From the NCBI GenBank assembly GCA_016218495.1, contig JACRDU010000154.1:1-63036 (forward strand): 63,036 bases of DNA, written 5' to 3'. This stretch comes from Elusimicrobiota bacterium. Lineage in GTDB: Bacteria > Elusimicrobiota > Elusimicrobia > UBA1565. The notes under the pieces are model-generated. The model was not told where the DNA came from. It was given only the letters and a program-made list of their open reading frames with translations, and searched no databases. This document shows, piece by piece, positions 7,728 through 16,236 of the stretch (within the stretch, counting starts at the first letter, position 1; every line of letters starts with the position of its first letter). Both the position numbers and the translations under genes were made by a program.

Positions 7728-8456
7728 CTAATTGGATTTGAATTGCACGTGCACGGTGAGGAACTTCTCGCGGAAGGCCGGGGGCAGGGGCGGCAGGGGC
7801 CCCGAGGCCCGCACGGCGGCGACCGCGGCTGAGTCCAACGCGCGCTCCCCGGAGGTCTGTTCGACGCGCACGTCGACCAGGGAACCGTCGCGCAGGATGG
7901 TGAACATGACCAGGGCCTCTCCCGGGAAGGCCGGCATGTTGCCCGACCAGCGGTCCCAGAGCTTCTGTCGCAGGCTGGTCAGGTACCATGGATACGGGAA
8001 GTCCGGCATGTCGGCCGACACCGAGCCGATGCCGGCGCCGGAGCCGCCGGCGCCCTGGGCGGCGGCCGGGGCCGCCGCGCCCGATGGCGGGCCGATGAAG
8101 GTGGGCTTGAGGGCCGGAAGCTTCGGGGCGCGGTCGGGCCGGGCCGCGTCCAGGAAGCTGGGCTTGGGCAGCGGCTTGAAGGAGGGCTTCAGGTTGAAGG
8201 AGTCGGGGTCCTTCTGCTTCTCGGGCTTCGCCGCCGCGGGCTCCGGGGCGGCGGCCTCCGGCGGGGCGCCGCCCGCACGGCGGTTCATGATGGCGTCGGA
8301 GCCTCCGATGAAGTCGATGCGGTAGACCTGCTGCGGAGGGGCGCCGGAGCGTCCCGGGACGATGACGGCGGCGGCGAGGAGGACGGCATGGAAGGCCGCG
8401 GAGCGCTTGAGGAACGGCGCCATCGGCGGCGCTTCGGGGACGCCCGCGTAGCTCAT
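7728..8456 (-). CDS. TonB-family energy transducer
   Basis: 242 residues. One N-terminal membrane segment (residues ~18-35, FHAVLLAAAVIVPG) is followed by a Pro/Ala/Lys-rich periplasmic spacer (~60-135). A TonB C-terminal domain follows, with YPWYLTSLRQKLWDRWSG, then VMFTILRDGSLVDVRVEQTSG and LDSAAVAAVRASGPLPPLP. It would couple inner-membrane proton flow (ExbB/ExbD) to outer-membrane transport, or act like TolA. It is last in the exbB-exbD-tonB operon. Confidence 0.88.
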   Translation of the reverse strand: MSYAGVPEAPPMAPFLKRSAAFHAVLLAAAVIVPGRSGAPPQQVYRIDFIGGSDAIMNRRAGGAPPEAAAPEPAAAKPEKQKDPDSFNLKPSFKPLPKPSFLDAARPDRAPKLPALKPTFIGPPSGAAAPAAAQGAGGSGAGIGSVSADMPDFPYPWYLTSLRQKLWDRWSGNMPAFPGEALVMFTILRDGSLVDVRVEQTSGERALDSAAVAAVRASGPLPPLPPAFREKFLTVHVQFKSN

Positions 8457-8481
8457 CGGCTGTTGGACACCGTCCGGGACC

Positions 8482-8898
8482 CTATCGTTCCGCCGCCGAG
8501 ATGACGCCCAGGCCCAGCTTTCCCACGCCCAGCTTCTTGGCCACGTCGAGGACCTGCACTATCCGCTCCACCGGGACGACCTTGTCGGACTGCACGAGCA
8601 CGGTCTTCTGGGAGGATTTCCCGAGCTTGAGCGCCAGCTCGCTCTCCAGGACCTGCAGCCGCACCGGACGGCCGTCGAGGGTGATGTTCCCCCGCGCGTC
8701 GATCTGGACGCTGACCGTGGAGTCGCTGTCGCCCGGCGCCCCTTGGGTCGAGGACGGCAGGCGCACGGTGAGCTGGTGCTGGACCAGCACGGGGGTGAGC
8801 ACCATGAAGATGATGACGAGGATGAGCGAGACGTCGATGAGCGGGATCAGGTTCGGGTCGACGATGGGGCGCCGCCGCTCGAACCTGCCGTGGGCCAC
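8482..8898 (-). CDS. ExbD/TolR-family biopolymer transport protein
   Basis: 138 residues. The single transmembrane helix near residues 14-35 is preceded by PNLIPLIDVSLILVIIFMVL, which carries the conserved membrane-embedded Asp of ExbD/TolR (Asp in LIDV). The periplasmic domain follows, with an ISAAER end. It lies 3 bases after the ExbB stop, and its partners are ExbB upstream and TonB downstream. Confidence 0.93.
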   Translation of the reverse strand: MAHGRFERRRPIVDPNLIPLIDVSLILVIIFMVLTPVLVQHQLTVRLPSSTQGAPGDSDSTVSVQIDARGNITLDGRPVRLQVLESELALKLGKSSQKTVLVQSDKVVPVERIVQVLDVAKKLGVGKLGLGVISAAER

Positions 8899-8901
8899 CG
8901 C

Positions 8902-9525
8902 CTACCTCGCCGGGGCCGTCAGCCGTTCCAGCACGTCGTCGACGAGCCAGCGCATCTCGTCCTGGAACCGGTTGGCGCGCGTGGTGAAGTAGTTGTAGGC
9001 GAGGACGGCGGGGATGGCCACGAAGAGCCCGGCGGCCGTCCCCACCAGGGCCTCGGCGATGCCGACGGCCACCACGCCCGGCCCGGCGTTGGCGGCGCCG
9101 GCCAGGTCGCGGAACGCCCGCATCACGCCCATGACCGTGCCGAACAGGCCGACGAAGGGGGCCACGCTTCCGACGGTGCCGAGCACGGGCAGGCCCTTCT
9201 CGAGCAGGGCCACCTCGCGCTCGAGGACGCGCTCCGTGGCGGCGCGCCGCTCGCTGAGACCCTCGTGCCCGGTGAGGCTGGCCAGCACCACGGCGGAGGC
9301 CGGGCCCGGGTGCTGGCGGCAGTGGGCCATCAGCTCCTTGAGCTGGCCTTTCTCGATCTGGTGCTTGGCGTGGCGCAGGAAGGCGTCGAGACCGCCCATC
9401 GCGCGCTGATAGACGCTCCAGCGCTGCCAGATGAGGGCGAAGCAGTAGACGGAGGCGGCGGCCAGCAGGGCCAAAGTCAGGCCGCCGGCCTTGACGACCT
9501 CGAGGAAGCCGAAGTGGTTGCTCAT
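8902..9525 (-). CDS. ExbB/TolQ/MotA-family proton channel protein
   Basis: 207 residues. Membrane segments lie near residues 12-34, ~118-140 (VLGTVGSVAPFVGLFGTVMG) and ~155-178 (GIAEALVGTAAGLFVAIPAV); the last two are the signature ExbB/TolQ helices with the conserved Thr/Gly residues. It is the first gene of exbB-exbD-tonB. With ExbD it forms the proton-driven motor. Confidence 0.93.
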   Translation of the reverse strand: MSNHFGFLEVVKAGGLTLALLAAASVYCFALIWQRWSVYQRAMGGLDAFLRHAKHQIEKGQLKELMAHCRQHPGPASAVVLASLTGHEGLSERRAATERVLEREVALLEKGLPVLGTVGSVAPFVGLFGTVMGVMRAFRDLAGAANAGPGVVAVGIAEALVGTAAGLFVAIPAVLAYNYFTTRANRFQDEMRWLVDDVLERLTAPAR

Positions 9526-9545
9526 CGGAGGCGATTATGCCAAAT

Positions 9546-10982
9546 TCACGCCGCGACGAACGCGGCGTAGGCGGCGTCGCACAGGGCTTCGCGGCCCGCC
9601 GCGCGCTCGTCCTCCCCCCGCGCGGCGTGCGCGCCCAGGCGCTCCTCGAAGGCGCGCCGCGGCCCGGGCTTGAGCATGGCCAGGAAGGCGTCGCGCGAGG
9701 GCTTGCGGCGCAGCGCCTTCTCGGCGTGGCCGGCCAGGATGGGATGGGTCCCCTCCCAGATCTCCTGGATGAAGGCGTCCTCATGGAGGCGGGGCAGGGG
9801 AGAGAAGTCGCGCAGGGTGCCGTTGCCGGCCAGGACCAGGCGCGCGCGGCGCAGCTGCGAGGTCCCGAGCTTGGAGACGCAGACCTTGAGGAGAGGGACC
9901 AGCACGTCCTCGGCGGGGTCCCCGGCTTCGACGCAGCCCAGCATGGCGAAGAAGGCGTGCAGGGCCGCCGCGCGCTCCCTCTCCAGGGCGGCCAGCTCCG
10001 CCTTCACATGGGGGAGCTCGCAGACCCGGCGGCCGAGGACCACGCGGGATTCGGCGTAGAGCCGCGCCTCGAGCAGGGCGCGGCCCATGAATCCGAGGCT
10101 GGCCGCGGCGACATGGATGCGCGAGGTCTTCAGCACGACGCCGAGCAGGAGGGCCAGCCCGCGCGAGGGGCGTCCGATGAGCTCCGCGTAGGCGCCGCGG
10201 AACTCCACCTCGGCCGTGGCCTTGCCGCGCGTGCCGGAGAGGTCCTTGAGGCGCAGGATGTGGGCGTCGTTGAGCGCCCCGTCGGGCCGGCGCCGGGGCA
10301 TCAGGAAGAGGGCCACGGAGTCGGAGCCCGCGGGCTTGGCCGTGGTCACCCAGAGCTCTCCGGGGTTCGAACAGAACCACTTGAGCCCGATCAGGGCCCA
10401 GGTCCCGCCGGGGCCGGGGGCGGCGGCGCACTCGTTCTCGGAGACGTTGCTGCCGCCCTGGCGTTCGGTGACGAACTGGCCTCCCGTCAGCGGGGTGTCG
10501 ACATCGGGGTTGCGGGCCAGCGGCAGCCACTGGGCCCTTTGGCCGGGGGTTCCGTGGGCCTCGAGCAGCTGGATGAGCCCGTCGGTCATGGCCAACGGAC
10601 AGGTGACCCCCCCCTCCCCCGAGTAGTTGAGGAGGATGGCCTTGGCCATGCGCTCCGCCCAGGGGAAGGGCGGAAGGACGCCCAGGGACATCGCCAGACG
10701 CCGGGCGTCGAGCTGCTCGGGGCAGTACTCGATGCGGTCGACGCGTGCGCCCCAGCGGTCGTAGCGGGTCAGGCGCGGGAGGTTGTGGTCGGCGTGGGCC
10801 CGCTCGACGAGCTCGCCGTAGCGGCCGCCGGCGGCTTCTCCGGCGGCGTCGAGGGCGGCGAGGGTGGGCGCGCGCCGCTCGGCGGGCAGCCTGCGTTCGA
10901 CGGCCGCCCGCAGCGCGGCGTCCTCGCGCCAGAAGTTCCGGCCCAGGGCCCCGTGGAAATCGGTTTCGACGGCCATGTCCAC
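9546..10982 (-). CDS. Acyl-CoA dehydrogenase family protein (AidB-like)
   Basis: 478 residues. FAD-dependent acyl-CoA dehydrogenase features are present: VTCPLAMTDGLIQLLE, then TGGQFVTERQGGSNVSENE (FAD-contacting loop), WALIGLKWFCSN, LKDLSGTRGKATAEVEF, and the catalytic-Glu region IQEIWEGTHPI. The QGGSNVS loop and the WEGT ending resemble the AidB branch more than chain-length-specific fatty acid degradation enzymes. The substrate is unknown. It is transcribed divergently from the subtilisin gene across a 125-base spacer and is not part of the pfa-ole operon. Confidence 0.88.
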   Translation of the reverse strand: MDMAVETDFHGALGRNFWREDAALRAAVERRLPAERRAPTLAALDAAGEAAGGRYGELVERAHADHNLPRLTRYDRWGARVDRIEYCPEQLDARRLAMSLGVLPPFPWAERMAKAILLNYSGEGGVTCPLAMTDGLIQLLEAHGTPGQRAQWLPLARNPDVDTPLTGGQFVTERQGGSNVSENECAAAPGPGGTWALIGLKWFCSNPGELWVTTAKPAGSDSVALFLMPRRRPDGALNDAHILRLKDLSGTRGKATAEVEFRGAYAELIGRPSRGLALLLGVVLKTSRIHVAAASLGFMGRALLEARLYAESRVVLGRRVCELPHVKAELAALERERAAALHAFFAMLGCVEAGDPAEDVLVPLLKVCVSKLGTSQLRRARLVLAGNGTLRDFSPLPRLHEDAFIQEIWEGTHPILAGHAEKALRRKPSRDAFLAMLKPGPRRAFEERLGAHAARGEDERAAGREALCDAAYAAFVAA

Positions 10983-11107
10983 AGACTAGCAAAGCGCGGC
11001 GCCCCCAACAATATAGGCCCTCGGCCCTACGCGCGCCTGGGCCATGGTCCTCTATTTGTGTCAAACTTAAGGGGTGTATTCTTCCTAGGTCTTACGGAGG
11101 TGGTGGA

Positions 11108-12343
11108 ATGGTGGCGTCGAAACGGCCGCTTGCCGCGGCCTTAGCGCTGGTGGTGGTGTCGTATGCCGCGTCGTCAGCGATGGCGCAGGACCCGTCGAAG
11201 TCCCGTACCCAGATCGTTTCCTTCCAGGAAGGCCTCTCCCCCGAGGCTCGCGCCGCCGCCGTCACGGCGGCGGGCGGGCGGGTCGAGAAGGACCTGCCGT
11301 TCGTGGACGCCGTCGTCGTCTCGTTCGGGATCGCCCCGCAGGCCGCGATGCGCCTCAAGGCGAACCCCGCCGTCGAGGCCGTGGAACCCAACGAATACCG
11401 CAAGTGGATCGAGGCCGCTCCGGCCCCGCTCTCGTCGGTGGCCTTCCCGACCCCCGCCGCCGCGCTCAGGACGGCGGCCCCGGTCCCCTCGCTGGGCCCC
11501 GGCGAACCCAAGGCGGACGCGGAGAAGCCCTCCGAGGTCCCCTGGGGCGTCGAGCGCCTGCACGCGCCGCAGATCTGGAGCCGGGCGACCGGCAAGGGCG
11601 TGAAGGTGGCGGTGATCGACACCGGCATCGACGCCACCCACCCGGACATCGCCCCGAACCACGCCGGCGGGTTCAACGCCGTGGAGCCGGGCTCCGAGCA
11701 GACCGACGAGCACGGCCACGGCACCCACGTCGCCGGCACGGTCGCCGGCGCGTCCAACAAGATGGGCGTCATCGGCGTGGCTCCCGAGGCCCGGCTCTAC
11801 GGGGTCAAGGTCCTGGACAAGGACGGCGGCGGCACCACCGACATCGTGGTGGCCGGCATCGCCTGGACCGTCGAGAACGGCATGCAGGTGGTCAACATGA
11901 GCCTGGGCGGCCCGTCGTCGACGGCGCTCAAGAAGGCCGTCCAGAAGGCGGCCGCGGCGGGCGTCGTCATCGTGGCGGCGGCCGGCAACGACCCGGAGGC
12001 CCCGGTCTCGGCTCCGGCCATGTATCCGGAAGCCATAGCGGTCAGCGCGTCGACCGCGCAGGACGGCCTGGCGGACTTCTCCACCACCGGCCCCGAGGTG
12101 GACTTCATCGCCCCTGGGCATGAGATCGTCTCGGCCTGGCCGGGCCGCAAGCTGGCGAAGCTGTCGGGCACCTCGATGGCCTCTCCGCACGTGGCGGGCC
12201 TGGCCGCGCTGGCCGTGCAGCTGGGCGCCAGGGGGGCGGCGGGCGTGAAGGCCGCGCTCAAGAAGGCGGCGGTCCCGCTCTCCGGCCTCAACGAGGCCCA
12301 GCAGGGCAACGGCATCGTCGAAGTGGACCGCTGGTTCAAGTAG
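11108..12343 (+). CDS. Secreted subtilisin-like (S8) serine protease
   Basis: 411 residues. The signal peptide (residues 1-26) ends AMA-QD. An inhibitor-I9-like propeptide spans ~33-100 (QIVSFQEGLSPEAR...AVEAVEPNEYRKW). The S8 catalytic domain follows: Asp171 in AVIDTGID, His204 in HGHGTHVAG, oxyanion Asn in AAAGND, Ser356 in SGTSMASPHVAG. The start ATG at 11108 is chosen for its GGAGG (11096-11100), 7 bases away, and the signal peptide. The gene is monocistronic and followed by a strong terminator. It is probably exported, with no sorting tail visible. Confidence 0.95.
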   Translation: MVASKRPLAAALALVVVSYAASSAMAQDPSKSRTQIVSFQEGLSPEARAAAVTAAGGRVEKDLPFVDAVVVSFGIAPQAAMRLKANPAVEAVEPNEYRKWIEAAPAPLSSVAFPTPAAALRTAAPVPSLGPGEPKADAEKPSEVPWGVERLHAPQIWSRATGKGVKVAVIDTGIDATHPDIAPNHAGGFNAVEPGSEQTDEHGHGTHVAGTVAGASNKMGVIGVAPEARLYGVKVLDKDGGGTTDIVVAGIAWTVENGMQVVNMSLGGPSSTALKKAVQKAAAAGVVIVAAAGNDPEAPVSAPAMYPEAIAVSASTAQDGLADFSTTGPEVDFIAPGHEIVSAWPGRKLAKLSGTSMASPHVAGLAALAVQLGARGAAGVKAALKKAAVPLSGLNEAQQGNGIVEVDRWFK

Positions 12344-12360
12344 CCGTCCGCGCCGCTGAG

Positions 12361-12393
12361 AGGGGGCCGGGGCTTGCGCCCCGGCCCCCTTTT
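12361..12393 (+). terminator. Rho-independent terminator after the subtilisin gene
   Basis: A perfect 13-bp GC-rich stem (12361-12373 with 12378-12390), loop TTGC, then T4. It lies 17 bases after the protease stop and 15 bases before the asparaginase start. Confidence 0.88.
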
Positions 12394-12407
12394 GCTAGGA
12401 TTCGCCC

Positions 12408-12908
12408 ATGAGCGAGCATAGCGTCCTGATACTCGTCACCGGCGGCACCTTCGACAAGGAGTACGACGAGATCTCCGGCCGGCTTTTCTTCAAGCAGACC
12501 CATCTCGCCCAGATGTTGGCTCTGGGCCGGGCGCGCCTCAAGGTGCGCATCCGCCAGCTGATGCTCAAGGACTCCTTGTTCATGACCGGCGCGGACCGCG
12601 CCAAGGTGGCCGCCGCCTGCCGCGCGGCGCGCGAGAAGCGCATCATGGTGACCCACGGCACCGACACGATGGTGAAGACGGCGCGCTTCGTCGCCGAGGC
12701 GCTGGCCGGGTCGGACAAGACCGTCGTCTTTACCGGCGCCATGATTCCCTACGCCTTCGGTACCTCGGACGGCCTCTTCAACCTGGGCGCGGCGCTGGCC
12801 TACGCCCAGGCCCTCCCCCCCGGCTCCTGGGTGGCGATGAACGGCAAGGCCTTCCCCGCCTTCAAGGTCCGCAAGGACCGCCGCCGCGGCCGCTTTGTCC
12901 CGCTATGA
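12408..12908 (+). CDS. Asparaginase N-terminal domain protein
   Basis: 166 residues, about half the length of a full type I/II asparaginase. The amidohydrolase motifs are present: VTGGTFDKEYDE (nucleophile Thr in TGGT) and VTHGTDTMVKTARFV (HGTDT with the second Thr-Asp), then TGAMIPYAFGTSDG. The C-terminal domain is absent, and the protein ends with a basic tail (KVRKDRRRGRFVPL). Stand-alone N-domain proteins of this size are a known family, so this is probably not a truncation. The 3' end overlaps convergent vapC by 6 bases. Confidence 0.85.
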   Translation: MSEHSVLILVTGGTFDKEYDEISGRLFFKQTHLAQMLALGRARLKVRIRQLMLKDSLFMTGADRAKVAAACRAAREKRIMVTHGTDTMVKTARFVAEALAGSDKTVVFTGAMIPYAFGTSDGLFNLGAALAYAQALPPGSWVAMNGKAFPAFKVRKDRRRGRFVPL

Positions 12909-13328
12909 GCGCGGCGGATAGGTCTTGACGCCCGCGGCGCTGGCGGCGCCGGCCAAATGCTCATCGAGCGTCGCCAAGCCGGCTCCCAGCCGTTGCGCGA
13001 GCTCCAGATAGGCCGCGTCATAGGCGCTCAAGCCCCGTTCGCGGGCCACGGCGCACCAGCGCCACGCCGCTTCGGCGCCTGATTCGGTGTGGGTCTTCAG
13101 AGGCATCGAGCGGAAGGCCTCGATGACTCGCGCCGTCTCAGACGCCGAAATGCGTCCGCGGTGCTCGGCGACGATGAGGGCGTTGGCGACCTCGTGCCAC
13201 CAGAGCGCCGGGATTTCGAGCGTCGAGCCCGGCTTCAGAGCGCGCAGGAAGCGTTCCGCCTGAGCGGAGCGCTCGTCGGGAAGGGCCCAAGCCAGCGCCA
13301 GAGAGCCGTCCACGACCCAGGCCGTCAC
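12903..13328 (-). CDS. VapC-like PIN-domain toxin
   Basis: 141 residues. PIN-domain acidic residues are recognisable: Asp in WVVDGSLALAWAL (residue ~7), Glu in WWHEVANAL, Asp in SAYDAAYLELA and Asp in LATLDEHLAGA. PIN toxins are Mg-dependent RNases that cut tRNA or rRNA. It is coupled by ATGA overlap to the Phd/YefM-type antitoxin upstream. Confidence 0.92.
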   Translation of the reverse strand: MTAWVVDGSLALAWALPDERSAQAERFLRALKPGSTLEIPALWWHEVANALIVAEHRGRISASETARVIEAFRSMPLKTHTESGAEAAWRWCAVARERGLSAYDAAYLELAQRLGAGLATLDEHLAGAASAAGVKTYPPRS

Positions 13329-13582
13329 CGCCGGCGCCCTTCGTCTATGAGGGAGCGGGTTGAGACCTTGCCCCGCACCTCGGATCGGATTTTGCGGAAG
13401 GAATCGGCGAGGGCGGGGTAGTCCGCAGGCTCCTCAGGGGGGCAGGGCACCAGGCGGGCCACGGGTTTGCCGTGGCGCAGGATGAGGTAGCTCGCGCCCC
13501 GCTCGGTCTCGCGCAGCAAAGACGAGAGATGAGTCTTGGCATCGAAGGCGCTGACGGCTTCGTCCGGCCGAGGGTACTTCAT
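13325..13582 (-). CDS. Phd/YefM-type antitoxin
   Basis: 85 residues. The Phd/YefM pattern is present: VSAFDAKTHLSSLLRETERG, then YLILRHGKPVARLVPC, with a charged toxin-binding C-terminus. It is first in a two-gene operon with the PIN toxin. The upstream promoter puts the start of transcription next to the ATG, and there is no Shine-Dalgarno sequence, so a leaderless mRNA is likely. Confidence 0.9.
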   Translation of the reverse strand: MKYPRPDEAVSAFDAKTHLSSLLRETERGASYLILRHGKPVARLVPCPPEEPADYPALADSFRKIRSEVRGKVSTRSLIDEGRRR

Positions 13583-13585
13583 ATC

Positions 13586-13617
13586 AACTAGTATAACAGA
13601 CTAGTTTAATTTGTCCA
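13586..13617 (-). promoter_or_regulatory. Promoter and operator of the Phd/VapC module, overlapping the oleD stop
   Basis: Minus strand: -35 TGGACA (13617-13612), 16-base spacer, -10 TATACT (13595-13590), ATG 7 bases further. An inverted repeat AACTAGT-N7-ACTAGTT (13586-13592 and 13600-13606) covers the -10 and spacer and is a good operator candidate for Phd. The right arm contains the oleD TAG stop (13601-13603). Confidence 0.55.
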
Positions 13618-14605
13618 GCCCCTTTCTTGCCGCGGACGCCCTCAGACGCTCGAGCCCTTCCTCTATAGTCACTTGCGGGGCATACCCCAGGTCGCGCCGG
13701 GCGGCGCTCAGGTCGAACCAGTGGTGGGTGGTCAGCTCCTCGGCCATGAAGCGGGTCATACGCGGCTCTGATGCGATGCCCAGGAGCCCATAGACGGTCT
13801 CAAGCACGGCGCCGGCCAAGCGGGCCATGCCGGGTGAGACCGACTTCGTCACCGGCGGGGCCCCGCTGGCGGCCAATATCCTGCCCACCAGGTCCCACAG
13901 CTCCAGCGGCTCGCCGTTCGAGATGAAGTAGGCCTTTCCCGCGCAGGGCGCGCCCGGCGCCAGCTTCTCGGCGGCAAGCAGATGCGCGTCCACCGCGTTG
14001 TCGATGAAGGTCGAATCCACCTTGCAGGGGCGCCCGGAGATGCGGCGCAGGGCTCCCGATTTCGCCCGGGAGATCAGGCGAGGGACGATATGGTTGTCAC
14101 CCGGACCCCAGATGAGGTGGGGACGCAGGGCCACGACGGCGAGGTCGGGGCCGTTAGCGGCCAGCACCATCCTCTCGGCTTCGGCCTTCGTGCGCGGATA
14201 GGCGGCCAGGAAATGGTCGGGGTAGGGCGCGGACTCGTCGGCGCCCTCAAGGTCCTTCCCCCCCACCACGCTGGGAGAGCTGGTGAAGACCAGGCGCCTC
14301 ACCCCGTGGCGCCTGCAGGCGTCGAGGACGTGCCTGGTCCCCTCCACGTTGGATTTCCAGAATTCGTCCTCCGGCCCCCAGACTCCGGCCTTGGCGCCCG
14401 CGTGGAAGACGAGGTCCACGCCCGCGACGGCCTCCGAGACGGCTCGCGCGTCGCACAGGTCGCCTTGGAAGAGCTCCACCCCGGGCTTTTTGAGCTCGGG
14501 ATAGTCTCCGCGCGAGAAGCTCCGGGCCTGATGCCCCTTGGCGAGCAGGGCGCGCACGATGCCGGAGCCGAGGAAGCCCCCGCCGCCGGTGACCAGGGCC
14601 TTCAT
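13601..14605 (-). CDS. oleD: OleD: NAD(P)H-dependent 2-alkyl-3-oxoalkanoate reductase
   Basis: 334 residues, extended short-chain dehydrogenase fold. The nucleotide-binding motif VTGGGGFLG is at 5-13; the active-site Ser/Tyr/Lys triad is FTSSPS (~110) and Tyr136-x3-Lys140 in AAYPRTK. In head-to-head hydrocarbon synthesis OleD reduces the beta-keto acid made by OleA to the beta-hydroxy acid used by OleC. The name rests on the SDR type plus its place directly after oleA-oleB-oleC; alone it could pass for a 3-beta-HSD/epimerase-like protein. The ATG at 14605 overlaps the oleC stop (ATGA); an upstream in-frame ATG at 14710 would lie deep in oleC. Confidence 0.9.
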   Translation of the reverse strand: MKALVTGGGGFLGSGIVRALLAKGHQARSFSRGDYPELKKPGVELFQGDLCDARAVSEAVAGVDLVFHAGAKAGVWGPEDEFWKSNVEGTRHVLDACRRHGVRRLVFTSSPSVVGGKDLEGADESAPYPDHFLAAYPRTKAEAERMVLAANGPDLAVVALRPHLIWGPGDNHIVPRLISRAKSGALRRISGRPCKVDSTFIDNAVDAHLLAAEKLAPGAPCAGKAYFISNGEPLELWDLVGRILAASGAPPVTKSVSPGMARLAGAVLETVYGLLGIASEPRMTRFMAEELTTHHWFDLSAARRDLGYAPQVTIEEGLERLRASAARKGLDKLN

Positions 14606-16236
14606 GCCAGGCGCGCGGCGGCCCAGACGGACAGGCTCTCGCGCTGGATTTTTGCGTTGTGCCGGATGTCCACGGGCAGGGAGGGATGGAACAGGATGTC
14701 TTCCAGGCACTTGCTCTCAGGGAAGCCGGCTGCCAGGTCCAGCAGCTCCGCGCGCAGGGCGGCGTCCCCCGGGCGCCCGCGCTCCGGCTGGACGACGAGG
14801 ACGGGGCGTTGGGCGCCCTTCGGGCCGACGCCGACCAGGGCGGCCATGCGCACGCCGTGATGGGCGTTGAAGATGCCCTCGACCCTGTCGGTGTAGAGCG
14901 GCCCCTTCGCCGTCTCGACGCGCTGGGACTTGCGCCCGCAGAACCAGGCCCGGCCGGCTTGGTCGATGAAGCCCAGGTCGCCCATGCGGTGTCCGACGGA
15001 GCCGTCCGGGAAGCGGACCTTGGCCAGCGCGGTGGCCTCCGGGCGTTCGAAGTAGGAGAGGGTCACCTGCGGGCCCCTGACCAGGAACTCCCCCACCTCG
15101 CCGGAGGGCAGGGCCAGGTCGTCGGACCAGTCGGGGACGGGGGCGTCGAGGATGCGCATCACTCGCAGGTCGACTCCGTTCAGGGGACGGCCGACGCAGG
15201 TGCCGAGCCCCTTGGCCGCGTCCGCCGCGGTCTGGGCCAGGACCTCCCGCGACCCCACGGCGCAGACCGGCAGGGCCTCGGTGGCGCCGTACGGCGTGTG
15301 GATCTCGGCGTCGCCGGTCAGCATCGCACTGACCCGGCGCAGCACCTTGGGCGTGACGGGTGCCCCCGCGGAGAGGACGCGCTTGAGGGAGGGCAGCAGC
15401 ACGCTGTCCTCCTGCGCGGCCCGGCCGACCCTGTCGAGCAGGGCCGGGGAGCCGAAGAGGTTCGTGACCTTGTAGAACCGCACGGGGTCGAGGATGTTGC
15501 GGGGGTTGACCGACCCCGGCCGGGTGAAGTCCATGTCCGGAATCACCGCCGTCATGCCGAGGGCGGGGTCGAAGAGGCCGAAGAGCGGGAAAGTCGCCAG
15601 GTCGGTCTCCCCCGGCTCGATGCCGAAGCGCGTGCGCAGGAGCTCCACCTGGGCGGCGAAGTTCCCGTGCGTATAGAGGGCCCCCTTCGGCGCCCCCGTG
15701 CTACCGGAGGTGAAGAGCACGGCGGCGGGCTCATCGGGGGCCGTCGGGGCCGCCGGGAAGTCCTCCGTGCCGGCCCGGCGCACGGAGTCGAGGGTCGGGG
15801 TCCCCGGCCAGCCAACCGGCCCGGCGACGACGCTGATGCGCACGCTGTCCCGCGCCCAGCCGAAGAGCTGGCGGGCGGCGTGAGCCAAGGGGACGCCGAG
15901 GAAGACCTCGGGGGCGGCCTCCTCCAGGCAGCGGCCGAACGCCTGCCGCCCGAGGCCGGGGTCGATGAGGACGGGCACGGCGCCCAGCCGGAACAGCGCG
16001 AAGGCGGCGGCGAAGAAGTCGGGCCCGGGGCGGATCATCACCGCGGCGCGCATGCCGCGCCGCACGCCGTAGGCGGCCAGGCCGGAGGCCACCCGGGCGC
16101 AATCGGCTTCGAGGGCCTTGAAGGAGACGGAGTGGGCGCGGCCGCCCTGCAGGAAGACCATCGCCAGGGCGTCGGGGCGGCTCGCGGCCATGCGGGTGAC
16201 GGCCTCGGCGATGTTGACCGGGGGGGCGGGCGTCAT
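14602..16236 (-). CDS. oleC: OleC: AMP-forming beta-lactone synthetase
   Basis: 544 residues, ANL superfamily. Motifs: P-loop FTSGSTGAPKGALYTH (175-190), TPYGATEALP, GHRMGDLGFID, and C-terminal VDIRHNAKIQRESL with the conserved Lys. OleC adenylates a 2-alkyl-3-hydroxy acid and closes the beta-lactone rather than making a CoA thioester (family knowledge). The fatty-acid-like binding domain and the position between oleB and oleD support OleC over an ordinary acyl-CoA ligase. The start ATG at 16236 overlaps the oleB stop (ATGA), and the stop overlaps the oleD start. Confidence 0.92.
   Translation of the reverse strand: MTPAPPVNIAEAVTRMAASRPDALAMVFLQGGRAHSVSFKALEADCARVASGLAAYGVRRGMRAAVMIRPGPDFFAAAFALFRLGAVPVLIDPGLGRQAFGRCLEEAAPEVFLGVPLAHAARQLFGWARDSVRISVVAGPVGWPGTPTLDSVRRAGTEDFPAAPTAPDEPAAVLFTSGSTGAPKGALYTHGNFAAQVELLRTRFGIEPGETDLATFPLFGLFDPALGMTAVIPDMDFTRPGSVNPRNILDPVRFYKVTNLFGSPALLDRVGRAAQEDSVLLPSLKRVLSAGAPVTPKVLRRVSAMLTGDAEIHTPYGATEALPVCAVGSREVLAQTAADAAKGLGTCVGRPLNGVDLRVMRILDAPVPDWSDDLALPSGEVGEFLVRGPQVTLSYFERPEATALAKVRFPDGSVGHRMGDLGFIDQAGRAWFCGRKSQRVETAKGPLYTDRVEGIFNAHHGVRMAALVGVGPKGAQRPVLVVQPERGRPGDAALRAELLDLAAGFPESKCLEDILFHPSLPVDIRHNAKIQRESLSVWAAARLA

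Noticed and set aside
10745-11107. Upstream extension of the subtilisin frame
   Set aside because: The extension runs over the divergent gene and is Arg/Gly-rich noise. The ATG at 11108 has GGAGG and starts a signal peptide.
9537-11144. 535-codon plus-strand frame across the acyl-CoA dehydrogenase gene
   Set aside because: Shadow of the minus-strand dehydrogenase, which has clear FAD and catalytic-Glu motifs.
12408-12908. Asparaginase gene as a truncated pseudogene
   Set aside because: It ends cleanly at a natural domain boundary with its catalytic motifs intact, and stand-alone N-domain proteins of this size are known.
14606-14710. Longer oleD start at 14710
   Set aside because: It would add 35 Arg/Pro-rich residues before the canonical nucleotide-binding strand and overlap oleC deeply. 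ATG 14605 sits in an ATGA overlap.
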